A DNA stretch of 37,575 nt from Akkermansia muciniphila (GCA_945898185.1 CAMDHP010000009.1:1-37575); one strand, 5' to 3'; counted from the first letter of the stretch, positions 26,235 to 34,194 are shown. Notes: generated by a model from the sequence alone, not told the origin. Made by a program: numbers and translations.

Positions 26235-27172
26235 GGCTTCACCTCAAACCAGAAAGGCACGAACACCGGCTCACCCGCGAGCTGCACTTGCGCCCAGATG
26301 ACGTATCGCCCGGGCTGCGGAATCATGAGATCAAAATTCAACTCGGGCCGCCTCGGATCCGGCACTTTGCCTTGGTCCTCCGAACGGGGATGCAAATGCG
26401 CGAACCCCGTCCGCCCGACATCAAACGCCACCAGATGGGCATAAGCATCCATCACCAGTTCGAGCGGCACCGGGTCGCCCCCTTTCATCGCCCGCACCGC
26501 AAAACCCAGAGTCGTCGGCTGGCCCGCGCGGATGCCGCCGCCGGCACCACCCGGCACTATCGTAAACTCCCAGTCTCCGCGCCGTGCCGTCAACACCGGC
26601 GTCGTTTCGATCTGGGCGGAGACTGGCCCGCTCGCCGCGCCGGGCGCGATGTAGTCGGAAAACGCATACAATCCGCGACCAGTCGCCGCCGGCGTGAAAT
26701 CCGCAAACACCCGATACACTCCGCCATGAGCCGGAAAGTGAGTGAAGCGCCACTCCCCCGCCCGTTCGCCTGGCTCGGGGTGCAGGTGTTGATAATCAGT
26801 GAGGGTTTCGTCCACCGCGAGCAGGTGCAGTTTGCGGGTATGGACCGCGAGAAGATCCTCCGGTCCGATCGGCTTCCCGCCGGCGGTGGAGAGCGTAAGG
26901 GTTAATGTATTCGCCTCCGGCTTCCCACTTCGCTCCAGCTTCACCAGCACGGGCGAGCGAGCGGCCACTACCGGGATGAACTGCGGTCGCGAGGGGTCGC
27001 ACATTTCCAACCCACCGTTGCCGTCCACGCGGAAATCCAGGTGGTGCAAGTTCGTCCCCGTCGGCAGAAACCGAAAAGCAACATAAAGCGCCATCGCTGC
27101 GCCGGTGATCCACCCCGCGCCACGCCAGTTTAACGGCGGCCTTTTCGCACTCGTTTCATCGCAGGCAGGCAT
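26231..27172 (-). CDS. Membrane-anchored protein with two HLHP repeats, putative copper protein
   Basis: A 313-residue protein with one N-terminal helix (about residues 20-37) and a large, probably periplasmic, part. Two internal copies of one pattern are visible: HLLAVD, then HLHP (H116, H129, H131), and HLVAFD, then HLHP (H246, H259, H261). Both have exactly 13 residues between the first two histidines. A beta-strand pattern (GGVYRVFADF and PGRYVIWAQV) follows each copy. This suggests two YtkA/FixH-like Ig-type domains with metal ligands. The gene starts 4 bases after the Sco gene's stop and overlaps the Cu-ATPase by ATGA. I infer copper transfer between them for oxidase assembly; no function is established. 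Confidence 0.8.
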   Translation of the reverse strand: MPACDETSAKRPPLNWRGAGWITGAAMALYVAFRFLPTGTNLHHLDFRVDGNGGLEMCDPSRPQFIPVVAARSPVLVKLERSGKPEANTLTLTLSTAGGKPIGPEDLLAVHTRKLHLLAVDETLTDYQHLHPEPGERAGEWRFTHFPAHGGVYRVFADFTPAATGRGLYAFSDYIAPGAASGPVSAQIETTPVLTARRGDWEFTIVPGGAGGGIRAGQPTTLGFAVRAMKGGDPVPLELVMDAYAHLVAFDVGRTGFAHLHPRSEDQGKVPDPRRPELNFDLMIPQPGRYVIWAQVQLAGEPVFVPFWFEVKP

Positions 27173-27176
27173 CGGA

Positions 27177-28100
27177 TTAACGCTTCATTTTCTCCACAAA
27201 CTCCGAAGGCAACCAGCCCGAGCCGTCCGCTCGCCAGATGATTTTTCCCTGCTCGTTAATCAGGAGAGTGGCGAGGGTGTGCTTCAAAATACTCTCATCC
27301 CTCGTCGCCTCGGTCAGCACACCGAACTGGGTGAGCAAATCCTTGATCGCACGCTCCGGGCCGGTGAGGAACGAAAAATTACCCGTATCAATGCCACGGT
27401 CCTGCGCATAGGACTTTAGCACGCCGGGCGTGTCGTAGTCGGGGTCGAGCGTGATCGAGATAAGTTCAAGGTTCGTCACCCCCGCCGCCTTCGCCTTGGC
27501 CTGCGTCTCCATCATTTTGAGTGTCGAAGCCGGACACATGGTCGCCACCGGGCAGCGGGAAAAGATGAAGTTCAACATGATCTGTTTGCCGCGAAACTTC
27601 GCTGCCGACACGACCGATCCCTCCTGGTTGAAGAGCGCGAAATCGGGCAGGTTTTCTCCTACCTCACGGTAGGCACTGCGTCCGCGGATGGCTGTATCCT
27701 GCCGGAGCGAACCTGCGGCTTCGGCCACCGCTGCCTGCGCGAGCGGATCCTCAAACCATACTTTTTCCAAACTGAAGCGGCCACCTTCCTCCTCCACCAA
27801 CTCGGCACGGAGCACCGCGCCCTCTGTGGCCAGCGCGAGGTCTCCGCTGTTAACGAAAAACTCCATCGTCATGCGCGCCATGTAGCCGGGAATTTCGTCG
27901 TGATCAACCAGCAGCGCGCCCCGCTCCTTCAGCACGGCGACAACCCGTCCGGTCAACGGGTGACGCTTCTCGTTGGAGCTGGCACCGGCTGTTTCGCCAG
28001 AAGAAGCGGAGTTTTTATCGTTTCGACTGCACCCGGACGAGCCGCCAGCCAGGGCGAGCACGACGACCCAAAAAAGTGGTTGAGGGAATAATCTGCACAT
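27177..28100 (-). CDS. CusF-like domain fused to a Sco1/SenC copper chaperone
   Basis: A 307-residue exported protein with an N-terminal hydrophobic signal. C24 in GGSSGC may be a lipoprotein site, though the lipobox is weak. Residues 47-105 resemble the CusF-type copper fold (VDHDEIPGYM, then MTMEFF, with H67, M77 and M79). Residues 145-305 form a thioredoxin-like Sco domain (FIFSRCPVATMCP) with the conserved late histidine H274. The cysteine pair is C183 and C189, so CX5C instead of the usual CX3C. Sco proteins load the CuA centre of cytochrome oxidase. It is the first gene of the copper operon and divergent from ctaA. Confidence 0.92.
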   Translation of the reverse strand: MCRLFPQPLFWVVVLALAGGSSGCSRNDKNSASSGETAGASSNEKRHPLTGRVVAVLKERGALLVDHDEIPGYMARMTMEFFVNSGDLALATEGAVLRAELVEEEGGRFSLEKVWFEDPLAQAAVAEAAGSLRQDTAIRGRSAYREVGENLPDFALFNQEGSVVSAAKFRGKQIMLNFIFSRCPVATMCPASTLKMMETQAKAKAAGVTNLELISITLDPDYDTPGVLKSYAQDRGIDTGNFSFLTGPERAIKDLLTQFGVLTEATRDESILKHTLATLLINEQGKIIWRADGSGWLPSEFVEKMKR

Positions 28101-28130
28101 CTATCCACCGTTCCGCCCGGTAGAATGATT

Positions 28131-28136
28131 TGTCAA
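28131..28136 (-). promoter_or_regulatory. Consensus -35-like TTGACA in the Sco/ctaA divergent gap
   Basis: On the minus strand a perfect TTGACA lies 31 bases upstream of the Sco gene's ATG. No good TATAAT-like hexamer follows at 16-18 bases, so this is a half-site only. Both oxidase-assembly transcripts must start in or near this gap of under 100 bases. Confidence 0.25.
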
Positions 28137-28188
28137 AGGCATTGCGGACTCCGGCTTCTTGCCTTGAGTGCGCGTTTCTTCCTCCGCA

Positions 28189-29178
28189 ATGCCATCGTCA
28201 TATTCATCCTCCCGCACCTCTGCTTACCGCCCCGGCTTAGCCTGGTTTTCCCTTTTGGGCGCGTCTTGGGTTTTCGGTGTGGTCACACTGGGGGCCTTCA
28301 CTACCAGCATTGGAGCTGGCATGGCCTTCGCCGACTGGCCGCTCTCGAACGGTTCACTCAACCCCGAGGGCTGGCTGTCAAACCTCGCGATGTTCGCCGA
28401 GCACTCGCACCGGCTCTTCGGCACGGTGATGGGGCTTATTTCGATCGCGCTGGCGGTTTGGCTTTGGAAAACCGAATCCCGCCGATGGGTGCGCAATCTC
28501 GGCTGGGCTGCTCTTAGCATCGTCGTAATCCAGGGAATCCTTGGCGGCAAACGCGTGCTCCTCGACTCCATCGAGGTGCCGGGTTTCGAGATGACCCTTG
28601 GTCAGATGCTTCGCATTCCGCACGGCATCCTTGCGCAGATGTTTGTCTGTATTCTCTTCGCGATTACCGCGAGTCTCTCCAGGCGCTGGAGTGAAGTGCC
28701 GAGCGACGCCGCATCCTTTTCGCCGGGGCTCCGCCGCTTGGCCGTCACCGCTACCGTTTTAGTGTGGGTGCAGCTCGTGATCGCCGCCGTAATGCGGCAC
28801 AATCAGGCCGGTCTGGCCATCCCCACCTTTCCACTCACGCCCGAAGGAGGTCTGCTGCCTTCGCGTTGGGATTTTGGTATAGGCATCCATTTTACTCATC
28901 GCATCATGGCACTGGTGTTATCATGTGCTTTGCCTTGGTTGATCTTCTCAATCTGGCGCTCACCGGCTGCGACAAGGGGCTACAAACAGGCCGCCGGGCT
29001 CCTGCTAACGTTGCTGGGTTTGCAGGTCTCGCTCGGCGTCGCCTCGGTTTGGTCGGCGCGCGATCCCTATTTCACCACAGCCCACGTTATCGTAGGCGCA
29101 TGTCTGCTCGCACTCACCTTCTCTCTCGCTTGGTGGACCCATCGCGACGTCTTGACCACTCGTGACGCAGCGCGATGA
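28189..29178 (+). CDS. ctaA: Heme A synthase (COX15/CtaA family)
   Basis: Oxidises the C8 methyl of heme O to give heme A for aa3-type oxidases. From ATG 28189 the protein has 329 residues and about eight membrane helices. The heme-ligand histidines lie in FAEHSHRLFG, RIPHGILAQ, GIHFTHRIMAL and FTTAHVIVGA, two in each half of the duplicated fold. The conserved EHxHR glutamate is present. A GTG at 28168 would add seven residues. Its stop overlaps ctaB's start as ATGA. It faces the Sco gene across a short gap, so copper and heme A supply probably share control. Confidence 0.94.
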   Translation: MPSSYSSSRTSAYRPGLAWFSLLGASWVFGVVTLGAFTTSIGAGMAFADWPLSNGSLNPEGWLSNLAMFAEHSHRLFGTVMGLISIALAVWLWKTESRRWVRNLGWAALSIVVIQGILGGKRVLLDSIEVPGFEMTLGQMLRIPHGILAQMFVCILFAITASLSRRWSEVPSDAASFSPGLRRLAVTATVLVWVQLVIAAVMRHNQAGLAIPTFPLTPEGGLLPSRWDFGIGIHFTHRIMALVLSCALPWLIFSIWRSPAATRGYKQAAGLLLTLLGLQVSLGVASVWSARDPYFTTAHVIVGACLLALTFSLAWWTHRDVLTTRDAAR

Positions 29179-30098
29179 GTAATGTCTCCGCCATGACCGA
29201 GATCGCCTCACCCACCACCCTGCCCGCCGCCCGCTTTGGCGATTACCTCGCGCTCACCAAACCACGGCTGAGCCTGCTGTCGGTTATCACCACGCTGGTC
29301 GGCTATGCAGCCGTGCGGCCGGGCTGGCACGGGGCAGAGTTCGCTTTTCTCTGCGCCGGCACCTGCGCCTGCGCCGCTGGGGTTGCCGCCGTGAATCAAT
29401 GGATGGAGAGCGACACCGATGCCCGCATGGCCCGCACCGCGGAACGCCCCATCCCGACTGGCAAGGTGGCGCCCGGCTCCGCGTTTATAATCGGCTGGGG
29501 ATTATGCGCGCTGGGCCTTGGCTTGCTGTTCGGCGGAGTCAACGGACTCGCCGCTACCTTCGCGCTTGCGACTATCGTTGCCTACCTTGCGTTTTACACG
29601 CCGGCCAAGCGGGTCTCCCGCTGGTCCACCGAGCTCGGCGCAGTGGCAGGTGCGCTCCCACCGCTTATTGGTTGGGCGGCCGGCGAGGGCGGGGTCGTGC
29701 GCGTGGGTGCGCTGGGCTGGATTTTATTCGGCATCATGCTGACCTGGCAAATCCCGCACTTCATGGCGGTGGCGTGGACCTATCGCCACGACTACGCAGC
29801 GGTGGATTTCCCCATGCTCCCGGTGCGCGATCCGGATGGAAGCAGCGTAGCGCGCTGGTCGCTCATCAACACGATCGCGCTGGTCGCCCTCTGTTTGCTG
29901 CCCTACGCGCTCGGTCTGGCGGGAGCCATTTATGCGGTGGTCACCGCTCTGCTGGGTCTATGGTTTCTGATGCGGGCGGTCGCCTTCACTCGCCCCGCCA
30001 CCCGCGACGCACAAGCCCGCAAATTGTTTTTCACTTCCATTACCTGGCTTCCGCTGCAACTCGGAATTCTGGTCGTTGACCGCCTGATGCTCAGTTGA
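29175..30098 (+). CDS. ctaB: Heme O synthase (protoheme IX farnesyltransferase)
   Basis: Attaches a farnesyl group to heme B, giving heme O, the substrate of CtaA. The 307-residue UbiA-family membrane protein has about nine helices. The prenyl-diphosphate-binding motif starts at N74 (NQWMESDTDARMART); E78 replaces the first aspartate of the usual NxxxD form. The second loop, YTPAKRVSRWSTELGA, followed by GALPPLIGW, is diagnostic for CtaB. It overlaps ctaA by four bases and is followed 42 bases later by a DUF420 gene. The start at 29175 is fixed by the ATGA overlap, though M7 is possible. Confidence 0.95.
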   Translation: MSNVSAMTEIASPTTLPAARFGDYLALTKPRLSLLSVITTLVGYAAVRPGWHGAEFAFLCAGTCACAAGVAAVNQWMESDTDARMARTAERPIPTGKVAPGSAFIIGWGLCALGLGLLFGGVNGLAATFALATIVAYLAFYTPAKRVSRWSTELGAVAGALPPLIGWAAGEGGVVRVGALGWILFGIMLTWQIPHFMAVAWTYRHDYAAVDFPMLPVRDPDGSSVARWSLINTIALVALCLLPYALGLAGAIYAVVTALLGLWFLMRAVAFTRPATRDAQARKLFFTSITWLPLQLGILVVDRLMLS

Positions 30099-30140
30099 AC
30101 ACGTATCACTTCTTCACCCGCTCCGCACCCTACCACAGCC

Positions 30141-30593
30141 ATGACGATTTCCGATATTCCCCCGCTTAACGCGGCGCTAAACGCTCTCGCTACTCTGCTC
30201 ATGAGTGCCGGATTCGTGTTTATCAAATCGGGCAACAAAATCGCCCATCGCGCCTGTATGTTTAGCGCCGGCTTAGTCTCCGCCGTGTTCCTTGTCGGCT
30301 ATCTCGCGCATAAATTCCTCAAGGGCGCGGCGCTCGGCCCCGGCGAGGCCGTCCACACCAAGTTCGGCGGCACCGGTGCGATCGCTGCCGTGTATTACAC
30401 GATGTTGATCAGCCATATTCTGCTCGCGATTAGCATCGCCTACCTCGTGCCACGCACTTTCGCCTTCGCCTTTAAGGGTGACTTCGAGAACCACAAGCGC
30501 TGGGCCCGTTTCACCTTCCCTATTTGGTATTACGTGAGCGTTACCGGTGTGCTGGTTTACTTTTTCCTCTACCAGTGGTGGCCGGCGAGCTGA
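30141..30593 (+). CDS. DUF420 (CtaM/YozB-like) membrane protein
   Basis: A 150-residue protein with four hydrophobic helices, matching the DUF420 family in length and layout. Conserved-looking histidines lie in NKIAHRACM, GYLAHKFLKG, LISHILLA and FENHKRWAR. The Staphylococcus aureus member, CtaM, is needed for maturation of a heme-copper oxidase. Here the gene follows ctaA-ctaB, which supports the same kind of role. It is probably the third gene of the operon. The assignment to the family is good; the biochemical step is unknown. Confidence 0.88.
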   Translation: MTISDIPPLNAALNALATLLMSAGFVFIKSGNKIAHRACMFSAGLVSAVFLVGYLAHKFLKGAALGPGEAVHTKFGGTGAIAAVYYTMLISHILLAISIAYLVPRTFAFAFKGDFENHKRWARFTFPIWYYVSVTGVLVYFFLYQWWPAS

Positions 30594-30626
30594 GGCCGCC
30601 GCACGGGTGGTTAACACCCCATACTT

Positions 30627-30646
30627 TTTATCCTGCATTTATCCTG
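30627..30646. repeat. Short direct repeat upstream of the hydroxylase gene
   Basis: TTTATCCTG occurs twice (30627-30635 and 30638-30646), followed by TCCATTCC, in the 87-base gap after the DUF420 gene. The text resembles other dispersed ATCCTGTCCATTCC-type intergenic repeats. It is a weak call from one copy. Confidence 0.3.
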
Positions 30647-30680
30647 TCCATTCCTAGCTAATCCCAGTCTTCTAAACCTT

Positions 30681-31571
30681 ATGTCCAGCGCCTCAAACCG
30701 ATCCTCCGTTCAGCAGTCGCCTTCAAAAGACCCGCCCTTTTCGCCGGCCCTCTTTATTTTCACAATTCTCGTAAGCCTTGCGGTGCTGATTGGCGCACTC
30801 ATCCTCCTTGCACCCGGTGTCTGGCAGGCCCAACTCTCAGCGTCCTTCCTGAGCTTCGCAGCAGTCTTCGCGCTCACCCACGCTTTCGGTGGCCTCATGG
30901 AATACTTTTTCCACCGTTACGTGCTGCACGCACCGCTGTTCAACGTGCTCTCTTACTTCTATAAACAGCACACCCTTCATCACGCGCTGACCCGCATCGT
31001 CTACCGCCCCTCGCCTACCCTGAACGAGTCGATGCCAACCCTCGTCGAGGTAGAAAACCGCTACCCTATCGTCGAGGAGAAACAGCACGAGGCGTCTTTC
31101 TTCCCTTGGTATACGCTGATCGTGTTTGGCCTGCTACTCACGCCCCTGCTTGCTCTCGGCCAATACTTTTGGCCCGCCGCCCCTTTCATGCTCGCCGGTT
31201 GGACTGGCCTCGCCTTCTCGATGGCCCTTTATGAGCTCGTCCATGCCGTCGAGCACTGGCCAGAGGGTCGGTGGCACGCCATGATCGCCCGCCCGCACAC
31301 CGGTCGTTTCTGGCGCAAGGCCTACGCCTTCCATCTCCGCCACCACGCCGATATCCGCTGCAACGAGGGAATCTCCGGAGTCTTCGGTTTGCCGATCTAT
31401 GACTTCCTTTTCGGCACCTACGTTGATCCCGAGACCCTTTATCTGCACGGCAAGGAGACCAGCTCCAAGCAATTCGTCAGCCCGCGCCCGAGCTTTTTCC
31501 TGATCCGGTGGCTCGATACCCAAGCCGACAAGGCCGTGAGGACGCGCCGCGAAAAACGCGCCCGAGCCTAG
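30681..31571 (+). CDS. Histidine-box membrane fatty acid hydroxylase-superfamily protein
   Basis: A 296-residue di-iron membrane oxygenase of the fatty acid hydroxylase/sterol desaturase superfamily. Hydrophobic segments lie at about 22-45, 53-72, 143-163 and 165-188. Histidine boxes are complete: HRYVLH (H78, H83), HTLHH (H97, H100, H101), HAVEH (H188, H192) and HLRHH (H218, H221, H222). These should bind two irons on the cytoplasmic face. The substrate cannot be told; relatives hydroxylate fatty acids, sterols or carotenoids. It follows the heme A genes on the same strand but after a larger gap, so it may be its own unit. Confidence 0.85.
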   Translation: MSSASNRSSVQQSPSKDPPFSPALFIFTILVSLAVLIGALILLAPGVWQAQLSASFLSFAAVFALTHAFGGLMEYFFHRYVLHAPLFNVLSYFYKQHTLHHALTRIVYRPSPTLNESMPTLVEVENRYPIVEEKQHEASFFPWYTLIVFGLLLTPLLALGQYFWPAAPFMLAGWTGLAFSMALYELVHAVEHWPEGRWHAMIARPHTGRFWRKAYAFHLRHHADIRCNEGISGVFGLPIYDFLFGTYVDPETLYLHGKETSSKQFVSPRPSFFLIRWLDTQADKAVRTRREKRARA

Positions 31572-31584
31572 TCCGCCTTCTTTC

Positions 31585-31636
31585 GCCTCCCCTTTCCAAC
31601 GGGAGGCAGAGCGGGGCGATGCGAGTCTTGCGCCCC
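31585..31636. other. Pair of hairpins after the hydroxylase gene
   Basis: GCCTCCC (31585-31591) pairs with 31601-31607, and GGGGCG (31613-31618) pairs with CGCCCC (31631-31636). They lie within the 117-base gap before the next gene. No T-tract follows either, so they may be a weak terminator or part of the next gene's leader. Confidence 0.35.
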
Positions 31637-31688
31637 TGGATGCACTGCGATTCGTTTCGCAATCCGGTTTTTCCATTACGTTGCCCGC

Positions 31689-32696
31689 ATGAAAAAGATC
31701 TTCTGGTTTCTCGTCAGCTTTGCTCTGCTTGCCGCCCTCGGGCTGCTGCTAAAAAACAGCCGGGATACCGTAAGGTATTTCCAAGACCAGGGACGCCAAG
31801 CCACCCTGAAGGTCGGAAAGAAATACAACGCGTCGCGCTGGACCGAGCCGCTTCCGCTCAAAAAGATTCATGCCTACACTGCCATGATGCTCCCCGATCA
31901 CGAGATTCTGATCGAATCCGACCAGGAGCTCGGTGAAGGCACCGAATACTTTATCCGTTTTCTGACCCGTGATATCGCCGATGCTGGACGCGCTCTGTCG
32001 AGGCTCCCCTTGGTGAATACGATACGCCTCAAATCCGAGGTGGACGGCACTCCGGTTAAACTCGCCGATGCCGACCTGATGGATCGCGCGATCGAAAAGG
32101 CAATGGGGCCACCCGCCAAAGGCGTGTATGTCCCTCAACGAGTCGTCGCGGAGGCGGGACCAGACCACGCCAAACCCAATGTGCCCTTCCTGTTTACCGG
32201 GAGTAAAGACCCCGTCCCCAAGGTGCTCTGGAACAACTCTACGATCGGCGAGCTTTTCGTAATCGCAGGGTGGGCATTCATGGTTCTGTTTTTATTTCTC
32301 CACGCCTGGTCCACTCCGCTTTTCCCGAGCCGTAAAGCAGGGTCCGAACGGAATGATTTCGTTCACCCATCACTACGCCGCATAAACCCCGACATGCCAG
32401 CGGATGCCTCAGTCCGGCTCCAGTATAAACCCAAACCCGCCGACTCGCACCTGCACGACACACCGCCAGCAGCCTCAGGACCATCGCCCGCCCCGCCGCC
32501 CCCGAAGCCGGCCTCCATTCCCATGCCATCGAGCATGAAAATCACCCCTCGTGCCACCAGGCCCGACGACGACTCACGTGCCACCACCGCGCCTTTTGTG
32601 CCGCCAGAAGGGCGCGTGGAAACGTCATTAAAACTCAAGCGTAGGCCCGCTGCGGACACCATGCCTCCATCGTTCGAGCCGCCCGCTGAGACCTGA
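31689..32696 (+). CDS. Two-helix membrane protein with Pro-rich tail, unknown function
   Basis: A 335-residue protein: a signal-like helix at residues 5-22, an extracytoplasmic domain of about 160 residues, a second helix at 187-206, and a long Pro/Ala-rich cytoplasmic tail (about 215-335). The middle domain has mixed charged and hydrophobic strands (DHEILIESDQELGEGTEYF) and no cysteine. The tail contains runs of prolines near 265-275, typical of flexible linkers or scaffolds. I recognise no family. A clear hairpin terminator follows. No neighbour gives a hint of its job. Confidence 0.72.
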   Translation: MKKIFWFLVSFALLAALGLLLKNSRDTVRYFQDQGRQATLKVGKKYNASRWTEPLPLKKIHAYTAMMLPDHEILIESDQELGEGTEYFIRFLTRDIADAGRALSRLPLVNTIRLKSEVDGTPVKLADADLMDRAIEKAMGPPAKGVYVPQRVVAEAGPDHAKPNVPFLFTGSKDPVPKVLWNNSTIGELFVIAGWAFMVLFLFLHAWSTPLFPSRKAGSERNDFVHPSLRRINPDMPADASVRLQYKPKPADSHLHDTPPAASGPSPAPPPPKPASIPMPSSMKITPRATRPDDDSRATTAPFVPPEGRVETSLKLKRRPAADTMPPSFEPPAET

Positions 32697-32747
32697 GCGA
32701 CCCGACCTGCACCGCCACGAGCACCGGTTCCCCGGAGACGTCTCACA

Positions 32748-32777
32748 AAAAGCCCCAGCCAAATGGCCGGGGCTTTT
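32748..32777. terminator. Bidirectional hairpin terminator
   Basis: AAAAGCCCC (32748-32756) pairs with GGGGCTTTT (32769-32777). The stem continues inward by three more pairs after one A-C mismatch and closes a four-base AAAT loop. It lies between the convergent 31689-32696 gene and the thymidine phosphorylase homologue, with T runs on both strands. Confidence 0.85.
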
Positions 32778-32831
32778 GCTATCCAAACGACTCCGGGAAG
32801 GGCTCGACGCAGCCGCCCGGCCCGCCGTCGC

Positions 32832-34175
32832 TCAGGCCACGCGCTCGACCACGAGGGGCGGAGGCGTGGGGCGTTTGGGCGCGAGGCGGTAGGCGTCTTT
32901 GAAATAATTCAAGGCCTGCTCGAGTTTCGCCTCATCGTTGTAGTGGATCATCATAAGTGGCTCCCCCTGTTTGACCTGAGTGCCGACTTTTCTGATCTCT
33001 GAAACGCCGACGGCGTAATCAATCTTATCGCTCGGCTTCTCTTTACCAGCGCCAAGCAAGTGCACGCCGCGAGCGATCATCGCCGCGTTGATAGTGTGAA
33101 CGTAACCGCGCTTGGGAGCAGGCAGCTTGCGAATGTATTTCGCTTTAGGGAACTTCTCGGGGTCATCAATGTAGGAGGGATCGCCGCCCTGAGCCTTGAC
33201 CAGTTCCTTCAATTTCTCGAGGGCGCTGCCATCGGTGAGATGACGCTCGACCGTCTGCTTCGCTGAGAGGGTGGAGCCCGCCACACCGGCGAGACGCACG
33301 ATCTCCATACCCAGCTTCAACACCAACTCCTTCATATCCTCGGGGCCTTCTCCTTTGAGAAGTTTGATGGCCTCTTTCAACTCAAGAGCCGTGCCGACGG
33401 TGTCGCCAAGTGGCTGATTCATATCCGTCACGAGCGCGACGCAACGGCGCTTCAGCGAGCGACCGACTCGGGTCATGGCCCGGGCGAGTTGCTTGGCCTG
33501 CTCCAGGTCCTTGATGAAGGAACCGTTGCCCCACTTTACATCAATCACGAGGCCTTCCGACCCCTCGGCGAGCTTCTTCGAAAGCACGCTTCCCGTGATC
33601 AGTGGGAGGCTAGGGATCGTGCCGGTTTCTTTGCGGATTTCGAGAAACTTGGCATCAGCCGGAGCCAAGTCAGGCGTCTGGGAGATGATTGCACCGTTGA
33701 TCTTGGCGAGCTGGTTGGTGAATTGATCAACTGTCAGATTCGTTTTTAGGCCTGGAACGGAGGAAAGTTTTTCCAGGGTGCCGATCACATAGTCGTGCTC
33801 CGGGCTGCACATCATAGGCACCACGACCCCGGCGGCCATCGCGAGGGGCACGAGCACGAGCGACGTTTTATCACCCACCCCACCGGTTGAATACTTATCA
33901 ATTTTCGGCTTCGCGATGTGCGATAAGTCAATAACCTCACCTGAAAGCATCATTTCCTCGGTCAGGATGGCGGTCTCTTGGGCCGACATTTGCTGGAAAT
34001 AGATCGCCATCAGCAGAGCCGACAACTGGTGGTGTGGCATCTCGCCGTCCAGTGTGCTGTCGATGATGTAGCGGATCTCCTCTTGGGTAAACTCCTGACC
34101 ATCACGTTTTTTCTCAATCAGAGCAGTGAAGGAGGGCTTGATGAATCGGCGTTGCGGGATATTACGTTTAGACAT
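32832..34175 (-). CDS. deoA: Thymidine/pyrimidine-nucleoside phosphorylase homologue, altered phosphate loop
   Basis: A 447-residue member of the family that splits thymidine or uridine with phosphate. The helical domain, TGGVGDKTSL and TDMNQPLG are all present, as are the later Arg (EIRKETGT) and Ser/Lys (GSVLSKK) of the pyrimidine site. The usual KHSTGG reads KYSTGG, and the usual SGRGLGHTGGT loop reads CSPEHDYVIGT, so residues that hold phosphate and base in E. coli DeoA differ. It may therefore use another substrate. I chose ATG 34175; the longer frame to 34556 overlaps argS and lacks family similarity. It lies alone, convergent with the membrane protein gene. Confidence 0.85.
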   Translation of the reverse strand: MSKRNIPQRRFIKPSFTALIEKKRDGQEFTQEEIRYIIDSTLDGEMPHHQLSALLMAIYFQQMSAQETAILTEEMMLSGEVIDLSHIAKPKIDKYSTGGVGDKTSLVLVPLAMAAGVVVPMMCSPEHDYVIGTLEKLSSVPGLKTNLTVDQFTNQLAKINGAIISQTPDLAPADAKFLEIRKETGTIPSLPLITGSVLSKKLAEGSEGLVIDVKWGNGSFIKDLEQAKQLARAMTRVGRSLKRRCVALVTDMNQPLGDTVGTALELKEAIKLLKGEGPEDMKELVLKLGMEIVRLAGVAGSTLSAKQTVERHLTDGSALEKLKELVKAQGGDPSYIDDPEKFPKAKYIRKLPAPKRGYVHTINAAMIARGVHLLGAGKEKPSDKIDYAVGVSEIRKVGTQVKQGEPLMMIHYNDEAKLEQALNYFKDAYRLAPKRPTPPPLVVERVA

Positions 34176-34194
34176 GTGAATGATAAGGTGCTGG

